Source of the DNA: Rhytidiadelphus loreus
Taxonomy: Eukaryota > Streptophyta > Bryopsida > Hypnales > Hylocomiaceae
Direction: 5' to 3'
DNA length: 64,000 nt
NCBI GenBank assembly: GCA_947034895.1
Contig: OX344764.1
Coordinates: 5,766,001 to 5,830,000 of the forward strand
Shown here: positions 33,207-42,946 of the stretch, in pieces
How the letters are laid out: each line of letters opens with the position of its first letter
Position numbering within the stretch: the stretch's first letter is position 1
Position numbers and translations under genes: made by a program
The notes under the pieces: generated by a model
What the model was told of the DNA's origin: nothing
Seen by the model: the letters and a program-made list of their open reading frames with translations, nothing else
Databases searched by the model: none

Positions 33207-35021
33207 ATGCCTAAATGCAGTGGCGCCGCCACTAAACCAAATGCGCCTCAAGGAGAAGTAAAGTTGAGAGGGGTGGCGCCAGTAGAACCCAAGACCGATC
33301 GGGAACTGGCGGAGTTGATCGACGACCTGACAGCCATGGGCTGTGAAGGGCTTCACGGAAAGCCCTGGGGGTTCAAAAACGAGGAAGTGATCCAGGAGTT
33401 GCAAGTGGGCGCTCCAAATCAGTTTGTGAAAACTATCCGGGCAACGCCAGACAAGTGGACCGAAGAGATCTGGAGGGAAGTGTACAATTTCCAGGAAGGA
33501 GGGACGTCCAAGGTCAAATCCCGGGACAGCTATGTGAAAGGGCTGTTTTCCCAAGGAGCGGATTCCAAAGACGGGTTCGCTGTGGCGGACTGCATAAACT
33601 CGCGGCATCGGTGTCTGTTGGAGTTTCTGCTCCCTATCCTCTATCTGGAAAAGCCAACGATATTGACCCACTCGGTGGGCAATACTATTTTCGGAGCTTT
33701 GAGCGGGGAGATGCGAGTGGATTGGGCGAAGTACATGTGCCTATTGGTGGCCGGACTTTGCGCCAATACCAAGAAGAGCAGAGGAACCCCGCTTTGCCCC
33801 TACCTCTTCCACCTCTACCGGAAGCAGGGACTCCTCACAACAACCGAGGAGAGTGAATGGAGGGCCCAGATGGCTCTCGCCAAGTTCGGCGCGTCGGACG
33901 ATGAGAGTTCCGACACCGAACATGACAGTACTCCGCCAGCCGGAACGCCCAAGGAGAATATGCGGAACTGGCAGGAGGAAGACGAGGAGGACGATGGAGT
34001 ACCCTTCATCCACCGGAAACGGCTGAAGACGACAGTGGGGAACCGGGGATCTCCGGCTGACAAGAAGTTAGGAGGTCAGCAGGGAGGAAAGCCGTCTCAA
34101 CCAAAAGGGAAGGGGATGGCCACCCGGACCAAAACCAGTCCGGAAGGAGGAACTCTTCCGGCTAAAACCGGAACACCGAAGAATGGACCCCGGGAAGCAG
34201 ACAAGGGAAAAGCTGAAGCTTCCAGATCCAACGACACCGGAATGAATCCACTTTTTGGTAAGTTGATTCATATTTTGGGGGAAATCCAGGCCCGATGTGT
34301 GATCAGGCATATCACAATTGCTTCAATGGCTGGCCTGGTAGGAGGAAAGATTGACAGTTCTCTTCCGGAAACGGTAGCGAACTATATCAATAATCCGGAT
34401 GAGGACCGGGAGAAGGAGGAGAGGTTTTTGAAACAGACCATCACCCTCCGGGAGATGGATGAGTTGATGATCAAGCTGAGAGGTGAGATCCAACTCTTGA
34501 AGAGGGACCGGGAAGTCAGCATGGAGAAAGTGAGAGCTGCCCGGAACCTGCAGGAGGACACCCGGAAGGCCATCAACACGATGACCTCCGTAGTGGTGGC
34601 GTCCGGAGACGCGATGGCCAAGGCTAAGTTATTTGACGAGGGCGTGCACAAGAAGAAGAAAATCTCCGGTGAGAGAATAACACGGATACTTGCGGAGTTT
34701 ACCGGCCAGATGGAGTCTTTGCTGGAGGAATTCCGGAAGGCAGCCAAGGTGATAGATGACAGCAGTAAAAGGCTTCATCTACATCATCCGGTTTCCTTGT
34801 CCGGAATTTCCTTTCCAAGTCTGTGTGGGAATTCGGATGTGCAGGAGGTACCAAAGCCCGGATCTCCAGGATCCAATCACAAGGCCCCTGCCCCTGCACC
34901 ACCAACAGAAGACAAAGAACCCTACACTCCAGTTCCGGAACGTATTCCGGAAGGGGGAGAGAAGGAAGGCAGCATCAGTAAGATTACTGAGCAAATTACA
35001 CCAGATAGTGGTGGGCCTTAG
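33207..35021 (+). CDS. retroelement-type protein, 604 aa, possibly gag-like
   Basis: A single uninterrupted frame with GC-rich codon use, unlike its neighbours. Residues about 1-210 are a compact domain with FLLPILYLEKPTILTHSV and later GTPLCPYLFHLYRKQGLL. This pattern recalls the plant-transposon-associated N-terminal domains found in plant retroelement ORFs. An acidic and Lys/Pro-rich linker follows (about 230-350). A coiled-coil-like stretch rich in Glu, Arg and Leu lies near 395-530, and the tail is Pro-rich. No CCHC zinc knuckle, protease, reverse transcriptase or integrase is present. A structural (gag-like) role is an inference from the context in a TG...CA element; the family is not certain. 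Confidence 0.55.
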   Translation: MPKCSGAATKPNAPQGEVKLRGVAPVEPKTDRELAELIDDLTAMGCEGLHGKPWGFKNEEVIQELQVGAPNQFVKTIRATPDKWTEEIWREVYNFQEGGTSKVKSRDSYVKGLFSQGADSKDGFAVADCINSRHRCLLEFLLPILYLEKPTILTHSVGNTIFGALSGEMRVDWAKYMCLLVAGLCANTKKSRGTPLCPYLFHLYRKQGLLTTTEESEWRAQMALAKFGASDDESSDTEHDSTPPAGTPKENMRNWQEEDEEDDGVPFIHRKRLKTTVGNRGSPADKKLGGQQGGKPSQPKGKGMATRTKTSPEGGTLPAKTGTPKNGPREADKGKAEASRSNDTGMNPLFGKLIHILGEIQARCVIRHITIASMAGLVGGKIDSSLPETVANYINNPDEDREKEERFLKQTITLREMDELMIKLRGEIQLLKRDREVSMEKVRAARNLQEDTRKAINTMTSVVVASGDAMAKAKLFDEGVHKKKKISGERITRILAEFTGQMESLLEEFRKAAKVIDDSSKRLHLHHPVSLSGISFPSLCGNSDVQEVPKPGSPGSNHKAPAPAPPTEDKEPYTPVPERIPEGGEKEGSISKITEQITPDSGGP

Positions 35022-36243
35022 AAATTTTCGAAGAATAGAATGTATATTTTTAGGACCATTTTGTTAGGAACAATTTTGTAGCGAGAAATCCGAGAGGATC
35101 AGATCCTATAATCTCGGCCGGAAACAGTGCCGGTTTCTTAGGACTTTTCCCCCCATTTTGTATGAACTCAACTTTGTATATAAACTTGTCTCTCAATGGA
35201 GACAAGGAAGCGAATTTCCACCAAATAGTTTGTGTACTGTGCATTTTCTGTCATTCTCTTGTCTTCCCATGCTTTGGCCGGATGAGTGAATAAGGAATTG
35301 ATTGTTGGTGAGTGGACTTGGAGAGAATTCTTCTTCCCCTTGGTGTTCTTTGATCTGTAGTTGTGTGCAGAGGTTGTAAGTGTTGGGAGTGAGTCATTGC
35401 ACCTCAGTAGGATTTGGGTCTTGTATTCCGGATGAGATAGCCATTGTTAAGCTAGGCAATTAGGGAGGGATTTCATGACTGCGCTAGAGCGGCCGGGTGG
35501 GAGATCTGGTTAACATCTGATCCTTGAGAGGTCTCATTAACTTAGAAAGTAAACGGAAGAGGTACCGGATTCTACTGGCACGAGCGGATACACTTGTAGT
35601 CACCCTAGCTTCATACAAGTTGAAAGAAGGTCAAGGTCATTGTAGTATGATAAGGGTCGTACGGGGGGGTTTTGTGTGACCTCTGGCCAGATTCACTTTC
35701 CGGTCATTGTGAGAAACCAAACCGGACTCTAGTTAGATAGGAGATCGAGTAGAGTAGAGTGAACTCTTCCATCACTTTAAATAGTCCAGAAGGTGTGGCT
35801 AGCCGACCACTCTACTAAATCGAATTGGCAAATCCCTCTGATGAGTCAACAGAGGTTAAATTAAATCGGTAACTAGTAAAGAAGACGGATACCAGTAAGG
35901 GGAGGGAGTCCGGTCTTAAAGGAGTAAACCCGAAAGTATTCAGAAAGTCTGGGTGGGTTTGTTGGTTGTTGATTCGAAGGTATCCGGATTGTAGTCAGTA
36001 ATAGGGGGACACAGGTTCCGGATATGCTATGCTGAAATAAGAAGGATTTCCGGATTAAGAAGTCCTACATCCGATTAGGGAAATCCTTGAAGGAACCGAC
36101 TATTGACCTCTAAATTCCTAATAGACTTTAAACACTTCACAGAATCTCGTGGGTTCGATCTTTTATCTTTAGAGTCACTTTGTTATGCTTTAAAGTGGTT
36201 TTTGTGAGCATAATAGGGAATTTACTTACCATGTGCTGCGACA

Positions 36244-37625
36244 CAATCCCTCTCCGATAATACACACACCCTAGCCTTGCATCCCATCCCCTTGGCCCCG
36301 AGAGGTTCCCCGCACCCCAGCTTGATAGAAACCGAATGCCATCCCTCCCCGATAATACACACACCCCAGTCCTACAACCCTTTCCCCACACCCCAGCTTG
36401 ATAGAACCCGAATGCCAATCCCTCCCCGATAATACACAAACCCCAGCCATGCATCCCATCCCTTCGGCCCCGAGAGGTTCCCCGCACCCCAACAAGACAA
36501 AACCCGAATGCCAATCCCTCTCCGATTATACACACACCCCAGCCTCGCATGCCATCCCCTCGGCCCTGAGAGGTTCCCCGCAACCCAGCTTGACAGAAAC
36601 CGAATGCCATCCCTCCCCGATAGTACACACACCCCAGCCCTACAACCCTTTCCCCACACCCAGCTTGACAGAAACCGAATGCCATCCCTCCCCGATAATA
36701 CACACACCCCAACCCTGCATCCCATCCCCTCGGCCCCAAGAGGTTCCCCGCACCCCAACAAGACAAAACCCGAATGCCAATCCCTCCCCGATAATACACA
36801 CACCCCAACCCTGCATCCCATCCCCTCGGCCACGAGAGGTTCTCCGCACCCCAGCAAGACAAAACCCGAATGCCAATCCCTCCCCGATTATACACACACC
36901 CCAGCCCCGCATGCCATCCCCTCGGCCCCGAGAGGTTCTCCGCAACCCAGCTTGACAGAAACCGAATGCCAATCCCTCTCCGATAATACACACACCCCAG
37001 CCCTACAACCCTTTCCCCACACCTAGCTTGACAGAACCCGAATGCCATCCCTCCCCAATAATACACACACCCTAGTCCTGCATCCCATCCCCTCAGCCCC
37101 GAGAGGTTCCCCGCAACCCAGCAAGACAAAACCCGAATGCCAATCCCTCCCCGATAATACACACACCCCAGCCCCGCATGCCATCCCCTCGGCCCCGAGA
37201 GGTTCTCCGCAACCCAACTTGACAGAAAACGAATGCCAATCCCTCCCCAATAATACACACACCCTAGCTCTACAACCCTTTCCCCACACCCCAGCTTGAC
37301 AGAACCCGAATGCCATCCCTCCCCGATAATACACACACCCTAGCCTTGCATTCCATCCCTACGGCCCCGAGAGGTTCCCCGCACCCCAACAAGACAGAAC
37401 CCGAATGCCAATCCCTCCCCGATAATACACACACCCTAGCTCTACAACCCTTTCCCCACACCCCAACTTGACAGAACCCGAATGCCATCCCTCCCCGATA
37501 ATACACACACCCCAGCCCCGCATGCCATCCCCGGCCCCAAGAGGTTCCCCGCAACCCAGCTTGACAAAAACCGAATGCCATCCCTCCTCGATAATATACA
37601 CACCCCAACCCTACAATCCCACTCC
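36244..37625. repeat. GC-rich minisatellite, right part
   Basis: About sixteen units of the same two types as 32,113-32,677, ending where ctcccgccgctgtg begins near 37,630. Neighbouring units differ by only a few bases, which points to recent expansion. It lies in the region of copy 2 that corresponds to the 350-aa gene of copy 1. Confidence 0.85.
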
Positions 37626-37899
37626 CCAGCTAACAAATCCCTCCCGCCGCTGTGCGCGGAATTCAATTCCAAATGCTTACAAAGGTTTTGGTAGAGAGGC
37701 TTACAGAGGTTTTAGCCGGTTCAATGTGAGGGTTCGCTTCTACGTCATTGACGACCGGAGTCCTCCTCCGTCTCCTTCAATTTCTTGCTCTCCCGCTGCC
37801 GCACTTCTGGTTGTTGGCCTCCTACCCATGGCCTCCGTCCACTGCGAAGGGCCAACCGAGACAATTGTTGACCAATTTCGGGGAGAAGGTGTCGATGGA

Positions 37900-38420
37900 T
37901 AGGTGGACAGGGGGATGGCAGAAGGGCGATGGGGTGAGGCGGGGAAGTAGAAGGTAGAAGGCGTTTCCTGGAGCCACCAGAGAGACAAGGGAAGGGGGAA
38001 GGAGGCGGAAGGCGGAAGGAGGAAGGCGGAAGGGGGAAGGGGGAAGAGGGATGACGGGAGGGGGGATGGGGCATGGGGATGGGGCATGGGGATGAGGGCT
38101 AACGGGATGGGGGAGGGATAGAGGGAATAGGCCTGACGGGATGGGGGAGGCGTAGAGGGAACATAGATGTCGGGATGGGGGAGTGGGAAGGATTTAGGTC
38201 AGAGAGATGACGGGAGGGGAGAGGGGGAAGGGGAAGGGTTTAGGGCAGAGGGATGGAGGAAAGGGGATGGCAACAGGGGGAAGGGGAAAAAGGCGGATTT
38301 AGTGTCTTGGAGATACCATGGATAAGGTAGTGCAGGGATGGGGGAAAGGAGAAGGGGGAAGGGAGAAGAGAGAAGGGGAAAGGGAGAATGTGGAGTTGGG
38401 AAGTCCTAAGAAGGGATGAT
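37900..38420. repeat. purine-rich G-tract repeats
   Basis: Plus-strand words ggaaggcggaagg, gggatggggcatgggg and acgggatgggggagg repeat irregularly. Multiple runs of four or more G would allow G-quadruplex formation. Short frames here on either strand are composition artefacts. Confidence 0.7.
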
Positions 38421-38613
38421 AAAAAAGAGCGGGGACCGAGAATACAATTAATCATAAAATGAATAGTTCACTTGGTAGATAATATATAGCAACTATGCTC
38501 TCTTCAGAATTCTCTGCAGCTAATGAAATGAATAGTAGAATTACGCACAGTAGACTACTGTAGAAATTTTTCTATCAGTATACTATCCAACAACACTTTA
38601 TGAATACGGTACA

Positions 38614-38967
38614 TTAGTGTATTGCGTCACTACCTTTACTCCGACCGCACTTGATGTATCTTACCTCGCACTCACTTGCACTCGTCATGGACGTCATTCG
38701 GAGGTTGCAATCTTTGAACTCATGAATCTGAATACTTGATAACTTAATGGACGTTCCTCGCATTTCTTGATCAATACTATTATTCTCTTTGACATTTTGA
38801 GAAATGGATTCACTCTGTGCTGGCGTACTTCTTACTATGACTTTCGTGTATCTACTTCTAGACCTTCTCAACTCCTTTGGCAAGGAGTAGAACAGTTTCC
38901 CTCTCTTCCTCCTCTTCCTAAAACTACGACATGAACCACTCTCGGTTATACATATTGCAGCCTGCAT
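38614..38967 (-). pseudogene. remnant first exon of the 350-aa gene (family 1, copy 2)
   Basis: It encodes KRRKRGKLFYSLPKELRRSR, aligning with KRRSRRRSLYFSSSRELRRSR at the same relative position in copy 1, next to the divergent transposase gene. The following exons are not recognisable in copy 2; minisatellite, purine-rich repeats and the TG...CA insertion occupy the interval. Confidence 0.6.
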
Positions 38968-39884
38968 GAAACTAACTTAATATACCTAAGAGGATGTAAC
39001 GTCCGTGACCTAAATGTATGCAGTGCTGCAAGTGTATATTCTAATGTGAGGTTCATATGAACTTACAAAGCCAACTCCTTCTGTGTTCACTATATTTCGA
39101 GAGAATTTTATAGGTTTCATTTATAGGATGCCTACATGTACTATGTGTTATCAATTATGTATCCAAGCTTGCTTCACCAATCTTAAAAAATCTCCCTTTT
39201 GATTCCTAACCGATTATTGTCAGCAAGTTTTCCAAAATGAAACCATTAATCCGGTCCTTATATATGCCAATGAATCAATATCCACTGCCAGTGCCATTAC
39301 ATGTATATTCCCCTACTGGATTTACTTAAATTTATTAACTGCAAAATCGATTTGCATATCATATTTCTTGGCTACGTACAGGAGAATTTTCTATAAATTT
39401 CCTCAAAGAACCATGGATATGGTATGATGATGTCATTGTAGTATAATAAAGAAATGTGTACACCCCATTCATTTAACCATTAATTTGATCTAATGGATAC
39501 CCTTACTCATGGAATGACCGAAATTAATATGTGATATTTACCCAATCATAATATGATCCGACTCTTCAAATCCATTGCCAGTTGAACGTATTTTGTTTTA
39601 ATGCAATTTATGACTACCGTCTGATGAACAATGTTTGATTTACAGAATCCATTTTAAAATTACCTTTCAGAGACGATTTTAGATCTAATATTGTGGGGGC
39701 CACTGACAACCATTCATTGTCATTAATTGTGGACACTACATGCCCAGAATTTTATATCCGTTCCCTGGTCGAACGGATGCGTATAAGTTGCACAAACACA
39801 ACCTCTTCTTGTCTCTCAGTCTCATAGGTTTGAGGAGGTAGAGTCATAGTATTGAACTTGATATAGACAGTGAACAAGGTGACT

Positions 39885-41326
39885 ATGGCTTCCATTAGAG
39901 CAAATGGGCACGAAATTCCACTTGTTCTTCCTATTGGAGAAGACGGGTATGCTACACTGCCTTTGCACCTTCTGTACATCCGATTTGGGTTTATGCAGTC
40001 TAGTATATACGTCGAAGAAGAGATCATGTCATATTCTGGACAAGTGAAGGAGTATGTCCACATCTTAAACTTAGAACATGAGAATGGTTCTGTTTGGCAC
40101 CTCCGTGAAGGTCGCTATAGAGCCTACGGCTTGTGCACTCCTATGATGGGTGTTTCCACTGAGATTTTACCTCGCCAATCCGACCATTCTACAGTGGATA
40201 TGCCAATCCCTCCACGGGGAATCGGGTATCCTAAGGATTCAAAGCATGTCACAGTTGCAAATACTCTAGTAGTCCTTCGCCGTGTGAAACAAGAAGTCCT
40301 TGGCCCTATCATAGATATATCGAGTGAGTCTGAAGGAGAGTCCCCTAGTCAGCCAACTCTTCAAGTCGAGTGTCAGAGTGAACATGTTGACAATGTTCTG
40401 CAGATGTCTTCAGATATATATCGCACACCATCTAGAACTCTTGATCTTCCCATTCATCCTCGCCCTCCAACGTATCCAAATAGTATAGGAACGACTAGCA
40501 TAGTTGGATGCTTAAAGAATCTTGCATCAGTTCTGGGGTCTAGGAATGAAGTTGCTGCATTAGACTTCGATTCAGTAATCCACCACAAAGTGCAGTATCT
40601 TCCTGCAGATTTTGATGGCGACGTAGTATTTGAATTACCGGCGCTTCAAGCTTCATCTTCATCATGTAGCGGTGGGAATTTACAAGGCATGGATAAACGA
40701 TACGATGGTCATGCTTGGTGTCGAACCATGACATCCAATATACACAACCAGAAGTGGCTAAAGTTCAAAAAGTCATCTTGTACGGGACATCTGGTATGTA
40801 CTAATCCTGAGTGTCAATATTTGAAGCGGTTCTCCAAAAGAAACGAGTCACAGTGGTGTGGATATACTACTGCTCCATTCCAAGTTGGTGTTTGTCCCCC
40901 GAAGGATTCAAGCCTTCTTTGCAAGATCTGTAAACATCCCCCAAATTGTGTTAGTCTCTGTGATGCTAGAATATATTACGTTTTTAGCGATACCGCATTA
41001 ATGACTAGAGCATGCATCCATTTAGGGAATCACAAGCATCCTGTAGCAACAGGAGTTTGTAGAGAGACAGTAGACACTATATCCGGTCTTATCGCCAATG
41101 AGGTTGCAAAAACTCCTACTGCCACTAACTCTGCTATTGCCCTAGCAGCTAATAAGCAATTTTTGGACAGTCAGTTGATACACAACGGTGATGGGCCTAA
41201 AGATATGTTGCGAGGAAAATTATTAGAAGATGTCATGGACAGGTTCCAGAGACTAAGTTCTCCTAACATCCGTAATATCATTACTTCTTTCCGTAGCACT
41301 GGCAATGGGGGGGTTATTGACAGTAT
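39885..41326 (+). pseudogene. MULE-like transposase, 5' part, split by the family-2 element (family 1, copy 2)
   Basis: Starts MASIRANGHEIPLVLP, like copy 1 (MACIRVDGHEVPLLFP), and keeps the SIM-like PIIDISSESEGES, the zinc-binding segment (CTNPEC, CKIC, HKHP) and the segment just before the catalytic core. The homologous frame stops matching after GGVIDS, exactly where the 18.1-kb element begins. Joining this piece to 59,439 after removing one TAT restores the frame (GVIDSIMNMK against GIIDNIMTMK in copy 1). Confidence 0.85.
41324..41326. repeat. left target-site duplication of the family-2 element (TAT)
   Basis: TAT here matches TAT at 59,436-59,438. The duplication length is fixed at three by comparison with the uninterrupted frame of copy 1. 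Confidence 0.75.
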
Positions 41327-41680
41327 AGGAGAGGGCTCGAAAACAGTTCAGGCATTTTGAACCGCTTAGTAGGGGGCTCTGAAATGGATCCTTGATATTA
41401 GTAAAATGGACTTGTGGTTACTTCAAAGTATGATAAAGTTTGGTTTACAGTCCTCGGATGGACGGTTTTAAAGTCACAATGGGTTCATTCCTAATCATGT
41501 AGATAGTTGTTTTTAATTTTCATTCAAAATAATATTTTGTAGTCCAACTACCTTCTTATTAATGTCAAAAAAATCTGAAATAATGTTTTATTCAAGCATT
41601 CATTTCAGATTTAGAAACAGTCGCTTTTAGAGACCATCTTCCCCACTTTTTATACAACATCATATTCATTATTTTGAGAG
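41327..41680 (+). repeat. left terminal inverted repeat of the family-2 element
   Basis: The outer end aggagagggctcgaaaac pairs with aggtaacaggctcagaaac from the other end. At 41,651-41,680 the word caacatcatattcattattt is shared almost exactly with the reverse complement of 59,130-59,158. Between these blocks the match is weak, as in old long repeats. Confidence 0.65.
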
Positions 41681-42004
41681 TTTTCCAATGAAATGGGAGT
41701 TGAGGGGGAAGAGTTAGGTTGAAAAATAGATGGAATTATTCATCAAAATAGACGAAATTCAATACATTCACAGCCGAAGCACATACGAAGTTTGAATGTC
41801 CGTACACGAAGTAATTACATATAGTTTGCAAAATGATTAGTTACATGTATTTAGCAAGAATGATTTCTACAATTTGAAATTCCTAGTGCTATGTAAAACT
41901 TGACTTCTTATCATTGCTACAAAATAGCAGAGTTGTATGAGCCTTGTATTCTATCATCCACCTCACTCAGAGTCCAATGTTCTCCATGGCCTTCAATCTA
42001 GGTA

Positions 42005-42782
42005 CTAGGAGTGCGACCTACTCTTCAAAATCATCAATGCCTTCAATATCTCAGGCCCTCGGCTGTATCCATTGTTATTAGAGGATCGTTGGTGTAGAAA
42101 CTCTCGCCGTTGCTTCTTCAAGGACCTTTGCTCCGCAACATCCCAAGGACGACGAGGGGAATAACTATGAAGTTGTCCATCATGAGTCTTGCATTTACGG
42201 TCTGCTACAGCAAGTACATTGCTTTTGGGTCGAGGAGGCAACGAGCCCTTAGATGCCATATGCCGCTCTTTAAAAGGAAGTTTTGTAGGTTGTGTCTCAT
42301 TGACATGAATGACGGACTTAGCGACGTTCTGGCCATCTCCCTACACAACAACATGAGATTATAAGTTTACCATGCCAATAACGTAATATGCGTTCTATCG
42401 AAATAAATGCTACATTCGTGAAAGAACGCCATACCTGATGGACCGCGTCCACCACCATATCAGCACCGTACAACTTCCTCTGGGTCACAGGGTTCATCCC
42501 ATCACGATCGGCAGCTGAAGGGGAATGCATACGGCTTTTTAAAGGTGAAGGCGAGCTAACAGGAACGGAGCACTTCCCCCCATTCGGCGGACTGTCCACA
42601 ACCCCATCATCAACATGCATGACTGAGAAGTCCATAGTCGATTGGGCCGTGGCTGCGGAATACATGATGTGCCCCAACACGCCTTCCGATATGTCAAACT
42701 GTCCATAGTCAGAGAACGAATTAGCAGAGGCAGCACACGTATATGTACACTGAATTTCACTGACTGTAGTAGCACGCAAACC
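42005..42782 (-). CDS. two exons downstream of the FCP1-like domain, unassigned
   Basis: Exons 42,782-42,435 (acceptor GTTCCCAG, donor GTATGG) and 42,339-42,005 (acceptor GTGTAG) join in phase 0. They encode a Ser/Pro-rich segment with PSPLKSRMHSPSAADRD, then a basic tail with SLKKQRREF, and a stop near the left end of the element. They are probably the C-terminal part of the long gene upstream. However, the FCP1-like exon closes with an in-frame stop at 42,947 and I could not find a donor in matching phase. They could also be a separate small gene. No domain is recognised. Confidence 0.4.
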
Positions 42783-42946
42783 CTGGGAACAAATAGAGTT
42801 CGAAAAAATTGTCAATCTCCGGCAGGTCGCAATGGATTGGACCATGACATCATCCGATCCTCTCTAAGCAAAGATGAGCCCACACAAGAGAATGCATTTA
42901 TACAACAAGAAGAGATCATCCGAGTTAATTGGAAATCATCTTCTGT

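Larger units (their letters stand above)
32678..36243 (+). mobile_element. TG...CA insertion with 5-bp target duplication (solo-LTR-like or gag-only element)
   Basis: The unit starts TGTCGCA and ends TGCGACA, a 7-bp perfect inverted end. It is flanked by CAATC at 32,673-32,677 and 36,244-36,248. Removing the insert and one CAATC restores a regular minisatellite unit (gccaatccctctccgat), so the boundaries are secure. TG...CA ends and a 5-bp duplication are the hallmark of retroviral-type integrase. I see no pair of long terminal repeats, primer-binding site or pol gene inside. It may be one very large solo LTR containing an ORF, or a non-autonomous element. It has TATA-like boxes near 32,924 and 35,176 and many ccgg words not seen in its surroundings. 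Confidence 0.75.

Noticed and set aside
32678..36243. Standard LTR retrotransposon with paired LTRs
   Set aside because: I compared both ends by eye and found no direct terminal repeat and no pol gene, only the TG...CA ends and the 5-bp duplication.
36137..37336. Long minus-strand ORF of 399 codons and several overlapping frames on both strands
   Set aside because: They lie wholly in the GC-rich minisatellite and merely translate its repeat units.
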